A DNA stretch of 64,000 bases from Brevipalpus yothersi (taxonomy: Eukaryota; Arthropoda; Arachnida; Trombidiformes; Tenuipalpidae), in NCBI GenBank assembly GCA_003956705.1, contig QZCP01000445.1:309151-373150 (forward strand). The letters are read 5' to 3'. Below the pieces are notes generated by a model. That model did no database searches. It was not told the DNA's origin and saw only the letters and a list, made by a program, of their open reading frames with translations. Position 1 is the first letter of the stretch. Every line of letters starts with the position of its first letter. Positions 23,851-35,136 of the stretch are shown here, one piece after another. A program made the translations under genes and the position numbers.

Positions 23851-24140
23851 GTGGCTCTGATCCAGCGGTGATGTTATGTCTCGTCATGGAGAGAACCATG
23901 GAAACTGGCTACTTAGTTTTTCCTATTTGGCAATTTGAGATTCATTATTGTTCAAAAATGATGTTTGAATATCTTTCAGAATTTTAGGAATTTCTTTTCT
24001 CATTGAGAGAATTCAAAATTCAGATTATGTCACTCTTATCCAAAGAGTGAAACAAAATTTCGATTTTGCCACATCAGTATAAATTGCTCAACCAATTTCA
24101 TTCTCATATCTTCACTCAACCGATCATGGAAAACCGACCT

Positions 24141-24180
<40 letters not shown>

Positions 24181-24548
24181 TAGAAAATTCATTGACCATA
24201 ATAGTCATCAGTTCAATCAACTCACGATAGAGTAGCCAAACAGACACCCACTCACACAAAAACAGAATCGTGATCCCGATATTCAACGTGACTGGAAATG
24301 TTAATCTGATCGATTAAAATTTTTGAGCTACTGGTTAAAACTCATTGATAGCGTTAAGAACCAAATTTTGACACAAACGATTGTCCATGTAAGTACAAAT
24401 TTCATACCTAGTTACTTGGTCGTGGTTGTGGTTGGAATTTGTGTGGTACTAGTTCAAGTGATAGTAGTGGAGGATGGAGAGAAGGAATATAAATCTCTTG
24501 TCAAACGAAAAATTCTCACTTCGGAAAGGCGAGAAAAATGAGATGGAT
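23851..24548. other. Region between fragment E and the candidate exon
   Basis: The first 70 bases resemble the upstream flank of Piwi D. A GA repeat lies at 24145-24178. No gene was recognised. Confidence 0.5.
24145..24178. repeat. GA microsatellite
   Basis: About 34 bases of AG dinucleotides. Confidence 0.95.
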
Positions 24549-24887
24549 TCAAAAGATGAGCATTTGTACATTATCATCATCATCGTCTGGACTATTCCCC
24601 TTATCTGCATCACCCATGTTTCCACCATCACCAAAAAATTCTGGTATTACTTCGATTATGGAGGATGCATTAGACGAAGGTGATACTACCAGAAAGAATC
24701 GATTCTGAGCATGAGAATCAGATGGGAAGGTCGTTGAACTGGGTGAATCTATCCCTATGGAATGGCTCGACGTATTGTGACTGACATCATTGTCATCACT
24801 GTCAACGTAATTTGGTAAAGATTCAAAACTAAAATCACTATTAGATGCTAATGATGATAGTCTATTGGTCAGTGTTGCTAATAAAAT
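24549..24887 (-). CDS. Candidate 3'-terminal exon of an unidentified gene
   Basis: On the minus strand, a pyrimidine-rich tract ending TTTACTGTCTAG is followed by 112 codons without a stop and then TGA at 24549-24551. The peptide begins ILLATLTNRLSSLASNSD, is rich in Ser, Asp and Asn, and ends GNSPDDDDDNVQMLIF. It lacks an early Met, so if real it is a last exon; its upstream exons, expected between 24888 and 26391, were not found. An open frame this long is unusual in such AT-rich DNA, and the composition resembles a disordered acidic C-terminus. The family was not recognised. It could also be a relic of a disrupted gene or chance. Confidence 0.35.
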   Translation of the reverse strand: MLLATLTNRLSSLASNSDFSFESLPNYVDSDDNDVSHNTSSHSIGIDSPSSTTFPSDSHAQNRFFLVVSPSSNASSIIEVIPEFFGDGGNMGDADKGNSPDDDDDNVQMLIF

Positions 24888-26391
24888 CTAGACAGTAAAC
24901 AAAAAGTATAAAATGGTGCACATATCACTACATTTTAGGTGCATTTCAAGGCACTGATGAGATGATAAAGAAAAAAATTGATACAAAAGTCAGAGAGAGC
25001 AAAATATTGAGCGAAACACTCAGAAAGAGAGAAGAAAAAATTAAATTAAATTAGATCATCTCATATTCACTGGATGCTGGATGGAGAGATAGAAAAAATC
25101 TTCCTCCACACACTCTTAGCCAAAAAAATAGTGATTGCTCTGTTGAGAGAACCGAATTCAATGAGAGATAAACAACTTCTGGAGAGAGAGAATTGCGAGG
25201 GAGACATTCGAGTAAGCATCTGATGAGGGGATAGAAAGAGAAAGAGAAAGAGAACGAGAGTTTGGCTGGTCCATCATTAGAACTTTTCATTCAGCGAATT
25301 CTGTGGCCAACGTTTTCGATGAATAATTGAGACTTGGTTTTCTTCTCTCTTTCAACTTTTCGATGTCAATATTTGAACTTTCTCCATATGCTCATCAACG
25401 TACACACAAATCGCAAAATAGGTGCTGTTAAAAGCTCATAAATGAATCTACATGTATTATCTGTGAGAGATAGATAACTCTTTCCTAAATAATCCAAGAT
25501 CTTATCTGATCTAGCATGAATATCTTCTCTTAAGTTAAATGTACACTTATCTCTTCGAAGGTATGTGTAACCTTGAATAAAAGTCTAAAATACCATTCAA
25601 TTTATATTTTTGAACATTCATCATACAAACATCATGAGAGCGGAATTCTCTAGAGAAATTAAGTGAACATTACAGTGAAGGTAGGGGCGAGGTAGGTATC
25701 AATTAATACCTGTCGATGGAAAATAGATCTTCTCCTTATCATTTTCTCTTTCTCTCCATAAATAAACATGATTTTGATTATAACAGCTGACTCAATTAGG
25801 AGGGATTGATATTGATTCATGAATAAGCAGCAACAAAACTTTGAGTGTTCTATCCAATCTCATCTGTTATTTCATCATTTCAATCCAATAGCAGCTCCAG
25901 CAGCACCGATGCACATATATTAGTGACACTCTAACCAGTCTATTATTCATCCTAAACTATTTATACGAATGTCTTCCAAAAACAGCCTGCTTAATACAGC
26001 CGTTTTGATAATGATTGAGCCAAAAAGACTCTCGATTCTGATAAGAATTATAATGATTATCTCAAAACTAGCAAGACTGGTCGACTAATATCAATGTATT
26101 TACATCGAAACTCCAACTATTTTTCCTAAACTGTTGATATGAATCTCTATTTCTTGATATTTAACATCACATTGACCAGAGAGTACTCTTTGCCATAAAC
26201 TCCCAGGGATAATCTTAAATTATGATCATTTTTTGTTTCATTGTTTTGTATTGATTGATCATTTGAATGACTTAGGCATCCCTTGTGATTTTCAACCAAT
26301 TTTAATCCAGTCACGATATTCAAGTTTTATTCCCATCAATCTACAATGTCTTATTCTACCCTAAATTATCAAGGATTAATTGGAGAAAGTT
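24888..26391. other. Intergenic or intronic region upstream of the candidate exon
   Basis: If the exon at 24549-24887 is real, its intron and earlier exons should lie here, but I could not identify any. Short purine-rich tracts occur near 25230-25260. The 3' end of Piwi F borders it on the right. Confidence 0.45.
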
Positions 26392-29072
26392 TCAAAGACA
26401 AAACAAGTGATTACTAAGTTGTGGATGAGGTTCTCCATGCAACGAGGTTCCAGTAAGGTAAGCCAATTTTTTAGCATACTGACAAGGGGCTGGCACAGTG
26501 ATAGTTCCCTTTGAAGAGAAAAGAAGCCAATCAGTTAAGAATGTCATCAAAAAATTCTCTAACAATACTCACAGCCCAATTAAAATAGAGATGACAAAGT
26601 TTGTAAGTCAATTGTTGATGGTTAATGGGTCGCCAATTGGTAGTGTCTCCAATAATATTGTACATTGTTGGATTCACTGTTCCTTTACGAACACTTTGAC
26701 TGATAAGATAGAAATCGTATCTTTCCTTTCTGGTCACCACTGTGTCCACCACAGTACCAGGAGGTGGATTTTCGAATGATCGAGAATCAGATTTGTGGAA
26801 GAATCGAGCATTAACTCGCTTGGTGACTATTATGAAAGACCACAAAATTTTGCCAGACTCATCAATAGCATCCAGAGCAGATTTTATTTGGGCCATCTCA
26901 AAATCGTACACATAAGCAATCTGGCCTTCACCAACACCATCCCGATAGACAACCAGACGATCTGGCAATTTACCATTGAGAGAAGCATATTCTTTCAAGC
27001 CATCTGAGGAAAAATGGATAAAAAAGTTCATTCTCACTGAGTTCCATGGAGACTATCATTTCAAAACTTACTGGTCAAGTGCATTGCGAAATTGCCCGAC
27101 ATCTCCTCACGACTCTGATGATAAGACACTCGGGAATACCATCGAGTTGCCGCTTGATTTAGGCTGCAAACGAAGGCTCCAACTGAAGATCCTTTTCTAG
27201 CGCTGTCATGATAACAATCATAGCCTACGATCATCATGCTCTTCACCTATGAGAAATGATAATAAGCGAATTACGAAAATTTATCTGAATTTGAATGAAT
27301 CTGAATTTATCAAAAATGAATTTAGAGTGGAAAAGAAACAATTGACCATTCTCTTAATTTTTCCAGATAATCTTTCTTACCGGAATATGAATGGCCCATG
27401 CTTCAGCCCCCAGTTTAACGCTCATCTGTATGCAAACTTTAGTACACACTGTGTTCATGGCATTCCTTTTCTGGAGAACTCGAGTTGTCAATACTTGGGA
27501 GCCCATCGGATTCTCGCAGCAAAATATTTTCTTGATTGCATCATATCGATCCTTATTACTGTTTGGAACTATAACATTGACTAACTGACAAATTTTCGGA
27601 ATCTTCTTACAAGCCTCAACATAGGTTGAGGTTCGATCATTATCAAGAGGAATGATCTTGGGTGGCGAAAGATGGACGCCAAGAGGAATAGAAACTCGTC
27701 GCAAATTACTACAATATTCGTCAATAATTTGCTTGTCTCGTCGAAGATAAACAATGGCCCATGTATCTAAGCCCACAGGTTTCCTCAAATTTTTCGATCT
27801 AATCTCACGCTCAAATGAGCCAGATCTCTGGTTGTATTGGGTTCCACATTCATCTCCTTCACCAAGCATGAAAACCTTTTCAGCTGGTAAAACACGTCCA
27901 GGCAATTCGATGATATTCGGTTCAAAATGAAGATTCCAAGAAGCCATCTCTTTGCAAACTTTTTCATTACTAGTAAGTTTTTTGATGAAGGCGTTCAGAG
28001 CGTTGGCACGTCCTGTTGGATCAGTACATGTGATGCTACCCATTTCTTTTTTCAGCTCAATATTATTTCTCATCTGATCAGTAAGACCAGTCATCAGACA
28101 CAATTCTGGAATCAACATAATCGGTTTATCTTGACCACCTCTCTTATTGCGTTCAGTTGGTTTCACCAGAAGAAGTGGTTGCCTTTCGTCTTTAATGGTC
28201 ATATTATGTTGCTCTCGATAATAATCTTTCAGGCTGATTGGTCCACTTTTTCTGTCGAAAGTGAATGTTGTTGGATTCTTATCGAAAACTATATCATCAA
28301 TACGATATGTTTTGTTGTTATAATTGACCATCACTATTTTGCCTGGTAAATCTCGTCGAGCATTAGCACGAAAATTTTGATTATCTATTCCAGCAATTTC
28401 TCGCAACATTTCGTAGGCAGTTTGAGAACGAACCACTTTATGAACAATGTTGTTTACCATCAATATTCCACCATCATGCTCATTTATGGCTGTGATAATA
28501 CCAGGCCAAATTTGAAGTTTCCATTGATTAAGAATTTTTCTCTCATTTTTATCATAATAGTTACGACCAATTTGCATCATTCCAATATTTTGGAGATTTC
28601 TTTTCATCTGAGTGTTGTACAATCGCATCATTTCCGGATGTCCCCATGTTACCGTTGAAGTGTGTCGAATAGTTATGGCAATCTGTTGATTATCAGAATT
28701 ACGAATACCAGTGACAGTGGTCATTTCAGATTCTAATTCTTTGACTGACTTAATTTCATTTCCACCATCGAAAACATAGGCAGTACCAAACAACTCCTTA
28801 TTTTGAAGGATTAGTTCTCGTCTCATTCGAATCGATTCCACAGACGGCTCAAAATCAATACGATAAGCATGAATGATGGCATCTTTGGGTGTGATCAATC
28901 GATAATAATTCGAAGTTAGTGAAATTCTGGTCCCACCTTCACCAGCAGTCGTGCGGACGTTTGAGGGTATCGTGTTTATATGATCATAATTATTTCGACC
29001 ACGAGCTCTACCTTTATCTTCATTGCCCCCAACATAACCCAAGCCAGGTCCACCAATTGCTCTTCCTGACAT
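26392..29072 (-). CDS. piwi: Piwi unit F: Piwi-family Argonaute with His-to-Lys change at the slicer site
   Basis: Exons 27381-29072, 27072-27246, 26573-27003 and 26392-26508 give 804 aa. The N-tail is Gly-rich with a GRARGR run (MSGRAIGGPGLG...KGRARGRN). PAZ (YNNKTYRIDDIVFDKNP) and MID (RYDAIKKIFCCENPMGSQ, CTKVCIQMSVKLGAEAWA) are conserved. The first three catalytic residues are intact: D574 (VGYDCYHDS), E612 (SREEMS) and D644 (VYRDGVGEG). The fourth is replaced: the codon for His is AAA, giving CQYAKKLAYL (Lys779). The protein also ends LFCL instead of LFYL, which changes the residue two before the buried C-terminal Leu. Slicing is predicted to be lost or strongly reduced. F is otherwise very similar to G and H, so the loss looks independent of that in B and C. 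Confidence 0.95.
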
Positions 29073-30962
29073 ACTTTTTTCTATATTGAAACAAAAAGAG
29101 TACAAAATCATTTCCGATGCATCTCTTCATCATACTACAAATTTGTTCTTCTCGAAATTTTGTAGGTATCCTGACCCTTTAATCAATGCAATCTACATAG
29201 AGCAATTGATGAAATTTATTATGAAGAAAATTTGATCTCAAAATTCATAATAGCATGAGAATAGATCAAAAACAAAAACAAAGTTTATGATCGGTATTTA
29301 GACTTTTGAAGCCTATGAGATTTTTAACATGGGAATTTTCGTTTTTTTGAAAAACTTTTTTCCTCTGACCTATGTCATTTTATTTTTCGGTCGTACGATG
29401 AATCTCAACCTTTTTCCTCATGCTGATAGATTAACCAGGCTCTGTACTCTGACTGACTGCAATTTTAATTTTTTACACCCCTGATTTTTCGAGAATTTCA
29501 GGAAATTCGAAAATATAGCTTCAAAAATTCATTATTTTTCTCAACGACAGAAAATTCGATTCATACTACTTCGAATTTTGAGATGGAAATTTTTCCATGA
29601 TAAACTTTACTCATTGTCTAATCTGAATTTCACAGATTGGGCAGTCGGGATGAGGAGAAAGTTTAAAAAAAATTGAGAACAAATTCATCCATATCAAAAC
29701 TACGCTACCTGTACTTCTGTATATCTGAGAGTAATTGAATAATAACGCAGATTTTCCAACAAAATCTGACTATTTTGAAATCAATGTCATGCTGATAGCG
29801 TTACAAAAAGCTCTATGTAGCTCTCTATTTAATTTTTCGCCAGGAAATCTTTCAACTAGATCAGAAAGTTGGTCCTCATGATACCTTATCAGTTCTCCTC
29901 GAGAAGGTAATCATATTGTTTCAACATTCAAGTTGAGTTACTTACTTGTTGTTTGGGCACAATTCTAATTTGGCTGTGGAAAGCTTCTTTTTCAAACTTT
30001 TGAAAACTTTTATTTTAGTTTTTCAACTTAAATGATGAAAAAATAGATTAAATAAGAGAATTTCTCCGATCACTTTACACTAATTAAAAAAATGTTCTGA
30101 TAATTTCAGGATAAATCTCAGATAAAGTCAATGAACATGATAATAATAACATCAGAGTTACATAGACAAAGTGATGTGCTAAGGTAAATTAAACTTCAAC
30201 TCAACTTCTTAGTTCCGAAAATTATGTCTCACTCTCAATTTTAACGATACTGGTGAGGACCTAACTTCAAATGAACTAGTCTTACCATCAAAGCATCTCC
30301 ACCATTTAATTCTCCAAAATTCTTTACTTTTATGGCCTCAACTTAGATTGGTCCCTTATCTGTTGAACATTTTCGCTCTTCATCACCCTCTGAAGACTCC
30401 AAAAATTAACTGGAGAGCATTTTTAGGTCTCTGTTGGTTACATTCTCATTTGCAGACATGCTTGATCATTGTTGTCTAATTGCTCACAAAGGGTAAAAAA
30501 GACATTAAGATATTGGAATAATTTGTAGATTACGTCCCTATGTTTCCTTCATTCTCATTTCCCTCTCTTCCTCTCTGGGAAATGATTGATTCTTTCATCA
30601 TCTGAATGATCCATGATTTCATCCATGGAAATCGATCAGACCTAGAATTATTGGTGCCTCATCTTGATTCCACTCAGATTACCTTCTAGTAGAGCAGATC
30701 TCATGACTCACTTGTTATTGGAACTGTTTTTCCATGATGAGACCCAGATTTCTATCAAAATATTCTAGCTTAAATGAGAAATTATCGCCACATACGAGAC
30801 AAAAAAGTGAATCGATTGTGAAAGGGGTTTACTTTACGATCGTTTCAAAAGGTTTCGAGAAGCTGGTACATAGACAATATCAACACTTTCTTCCATGCAA
30901 TACATTGATACAAAAGAATAAATTTGGATAAAGTTTGACAAGTAAAGTATTGAGAGAATGAT
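29073..30962. other. Intergenic region between Piwi F and Piwi G
   Basis: AT-rich, 1.9 kb, containing the Piwi F promoter and the Piwi G 3' end. No gene, RNA or transposon was recognised. Confidence 0.55.
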
Positions 30963-33562
30963 TTAAAGATAGAATAGATAGTTACTAAGCTTTGGATCAG
31001 GCTCTCGATGGAGAGAAGTGCCAGTTAGATATGCCAGTTTGTGGGCATACTGACAAGGAGCCGGAACAGTGATAGTTCCCTGAAAAAAAAGATATTCTCA
31101 TGAAGAAATGATTCAAAAAAGACTGATCATCATTCTTTTATACTCACAGCCCAATTAAAGTAGAGATGGCAAAGCTTGTAAGCCATTTGTTGATGATGAA
31201 TGGGTTTCCATCCAGTTGTGTCTTCGATGATGTTGTACATTGTTGGATTAACAGTACCCTGTCGAACACTTTGACTGATAAGATAGAAATCATATCTTTC
31301 CTTTCTAGTGACCACTGTGTCCACCACTGTACCGGGAGGAGGATTGTCCAGAGATTGTCGATCAATTTTGCGAAAGAATCGAGCATTCACTCGCTTGGTG
31401 ACAATCACAAATGACCACAAAATTTTACCGGAGCTATCAACGGAACTTATAGCAGATTTAATTTGTTCCATCTCAAAATCGTGCACATGAGGAATCTGTC
31501 CTTCGCTGACACCATCTCGGTAGACAACCAGACGGTCTGGTAGATCACCATTCAGAGTAGCATATTGTTTTAAGCCATCTAAAGATTAAAAAAATGATAA
31601 TTCCCATTCATAAACGAAATCTAATTCGATGCATGAACATTGAACCTACTATTCAAGTGCATGGCAAAATTGCCAGACATTTCCTCTCGACTCTGATGGT
31701 ATGATACTCGGGAATACCATCGAGTTGCAGATGGGTTCAAGCTACAAACGAAAGCTCCAACCGAAGATCCTTTCTTAGCACTGTCATGATAGCAATCGTA
31801 ACCAACAATCATCATATTTTTGGGCTAAAAATAGTGATATAAAAAATAATGTTCAGTCAGTATTCTTCTTCTCTCTCTCTCTTTCGCTTACCGGAATCTG
31901 GAGTGCCCAAGCTTCAGCACCAAGCTTGACGCTCATCTGAATGCAAACTTTGGTACATACTGTTTGCAGAGCATTTCGTTTCTGGAGAACTCGAGTAGTC
32001 ACCACTTGAGAAGCCATCGGATTCTCACAGCAGAATATTTTCTTGATTGCATCATATCTATCCTTGTTGTTGTTTGGTACGATTACATTGACTAATTTAC
32101 ACACAGGAGGAATCTGTTTGCAAGCCTCAACAAATGTGGATGTCCGATCATTATCCAGAGGAATGATCTTGGGTGGTGAAAGATTAACACCAAGAGGTCT
32201 AGCCACTTGACGCAAAGTGTTGCAATAATCATCAACAATCTGTTTGTCTCGACGAAGACAAACGAGTGCCCATGAATCCAAGCCCACTGGTTTGCGCATA
32301 TTTTTCGAACGCATTTCCCGTTCAAAGGATCCAGTTTTTTGATCATACTGAGTTCCAGCACCTTCACCTTGACCAAGCATGAAAATTTTCTCAGCCGGTA
32401 AAATACGACCAGGCAATTCGATAATACTGGTCTCAAATCGAAGATTCCATGAGGCCATCTCAGCGCGAACTTTTTCGTTACTAGCAAGCTTCCGGATAAA
32501 AGTGTTCAAGGCAGTTGCACGTCCCGCAGGATCAGCACGAGTCATATTGCCCATATCTTTCTTCAAATTGAAATCACTCCGCATTTGATCAGTTAATCCA
32601 GTCATGAAACATAGTTCAGGCACTAACACAATCGGCTTATCTTGACCACCTCGCTTCTGTCGCTCAGTTGGCTTGACCAAGAGTAGAGGTTGTCGGTCAT
32701 CATGAATGGTCACATTGTGTTGCTCTTTGTAATAATCTTTCAGATTACATTCAGTTCCTCGTCGTTCGAAAGTATATGTGGTTGGATTCTTATCGAACAC
32801 AACGTCATCAATACGATATGTTTTGTTATTGTATGTCACCATCACAATTTTTCCCGGAAGATCTTTACGAACTGTATCACGAAAGCTTGCACTGCCTCTC
32901 AATTCTTTTAGCATATCATATGCGGTTTGCGATCGAACCACTTTGTGGATCACATCATTTACCATCAGTATACCTCCATCATGCTCATTGATGGCGGAAA
33001 TGATGCCAGGCCAAATTTGAAGTTTCCATTGGGGAAGAATTTTTCGATCATTCTTGTCGTAATAGTTTCGACCGATCTGTATCATTCCGATACTTCGCAG
33101 ATTTCTTTTCATCTGAGTGTTGTATAGTCGCATCATTTCCGGATGTCCCCATGACACCGTAGAAGTGTATCGAATAGTTATTGCAATCTCTGCTTCATCA
33201 GATTTTCGGATTCCGGTGACAGTGGTCACATCGGATTCCAATTTTGTAACCGACTTGATCTCATTACCACCATCAAACACATAAGCACTGCCAAATAATT
33301 CTCGTTTCTCGTGAATAAGTCCACGTCTCATTCGAACGGACTCAACTGGTGGCTCGAAGTCAACACGATAACCATGAATAATGGCATCTTTTGGTGTGAT
33401 CAATCGATAGTAATTGGACAGCAAGCTAATCTGCGTTCCACCTTCACCAGCCGTTGTTCTAATATTCGGAGGAATTGTGTTGATTGGCACAAATGGACGT
33501 CTTCCACGACTGGGTCCTGCACCTTCCATCGACCCACTACCAGATCTCGCTCTTCCGGCCAT
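30963..33562 (-). CDS. piwi: Piwi unit G: Piwi-family Argonaute with complete slicer tetrad
   Basis: Exons 31892-33562, 31650-31824, 31148-31578 and 30963-31079 give 797 aa. The N-tail MAGRARSGSGSMEGAGPSRG is Gly/Ser/Arg-rich with an SRGRR motif. N, PAZ (YNNKTYRIDDVVFDKNP), MID (RYDAIKKIFCCENPMASQ) and PIWI are complete. The tetrad is D567 (VGYDCYHDS), E605 (SREEMS), D637 (VYRDGVSEG) and H772 (CQYAHKLAYL), ending LFYL. It should be a cleavage-competent piRNA effector, expected in germline cells in complexes with Tudor proteins and Vasa-type helicases as known for the family. An in-frame ATG four codons upstream (33574, MERI) is possible; I chose 33562 because MAGRA matches Piwi H. Confidence 0.96.
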
Positions 33563-35136
33563 TATTCTTTCCACTCAAGATCCACGAAAAATTTCCCTAA
33601 AACACTAAGTTAATTTTCTAACTAATTATTATTATTATTATTACTGATCGATACATCGATAACGCTTGATTGTTCCGATTTGAGCTCACAAACTGTTCGA
33701 ACAGTTGAACATTTCCCAATATGGCTCACAGATCATGTAATATTCACATACACACATGCACATGAGTTTAACTAAGTGCGATTATTTTAAGAGAGAATGA
33801 ATAGAAATCTCAAATGCATATCAGAGCTGCAAAAAACTTGATGAAGTAAACTAAATGTCAATTAATGATTAACTGTGAATTTAATCGTAAAAAAGTCATG
33901 TACCCAGTGAGTGAGTAGACATCGAAACTTTGGCAGATAAATCATCTAGAACTGAAAATGATTAGAGTTCATCAAACGATAATTAAGAGTAGCAAACACT
34001 CATATTGGCGATCTAAGATACACATCTTACGTTTTAAATATAGATCATTCATTGATGTCTATACACACTTGTTCAGAATCGAGTTAATTCCTCTATTTTC
34101 TCCGAACCTTCACCTCTTTATCACCTCCTCAAAACTCTCGATATTAAGTGGAAAGGATTCAATCAGCTCCTCAGGTGTACTTCATCAAGTCCATCAGAGT
34201 TACAATGTTACAAAAATTATCACTATCGATCTGTGTTCGCCTCTTCTCAGTGTCTGAGCAATCTTTATCTTCTCAAACCAAGTCAGTCTTACTAGTTATG
34301 ATCGTTGATTGCTAGAATATCTATGCAAATAATTTATACAAACTCGATGGAATCAGGAAGACGGATGGAATGAGAGCTGATCAGGGTCCAAAATGAGATG
34401 ATAGTCCAATTTTCAAACACCAGTTCTGTCATGTTCACCTGAAGTTCAAGCACACAATTCCTCTGAGAGCTTTTTTCATCGATTGATAATTGGCACAACA
34501 AAGGATTTTAAGATGAGAAGAAGAATTTAATTCGCATTTTTCATGGATTGAAGCTCTTTTGGGATCATTGTTTTCTCCGAGGCACAAAGGTTTCATCATT
34601 CAGATTAACATTATCTCTAGATTTACATTGTACATTTGTTGATCCCAGTGTCTTAGGCATGTGAGAATCGAAGACTCAATCACAGATTTTCGAAAAATCG
34701 TAAGATTTCTTGATGCAAAATTTGGGTAAACGATCATTGTGAATTCATAACACTAGATGAATCTTACCATGGTCAGAATGAATATCCTAGTGAAATATTA
34801 TTTTCTGAGTAAGTCACTCGCGAAGCATGCTGATGTACATAAGCATCGAGTGAACCAAAACAGCTAGCGCTACAATGAGCATCTATAAATAGCCAAAGAT
34901 CTTTACATTTACTATGGAAATGGAACCATTTTTTCTTAACTTCTCTACACTCTGAGTTGAAATAAAATTCAGATTAACCAATAATCAAGGGAATGCAATC
35001 AGTATACTTGACAGCATTTAATTTTCACTTTTATGGGCTCAGCCCAATTTGATGGGCTATCAAACTTACAGCTCCAGACTCTTACACTTTTCCTTTAAAC
35101 AGCTGTAAGCTAAAAGTTCCTCATACTTTGAGATAC
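33563..35136. other. Intergenic region between Piwi G and Piwi H
   Basis: AT-rich, 1.6 kb, containing the Piwi G promoter region and the Piwi H 3' end. No gene was recognised. Confidence 0.55.

Noticed and set aside
25860..25925. Minus-strand MCIGAAGAAIGLK, resembling the end of a thiolase
   Set aside because: Only 13 codons, bounded by stops on both sides, with no other thiolase sequence nearby; treated as chance.
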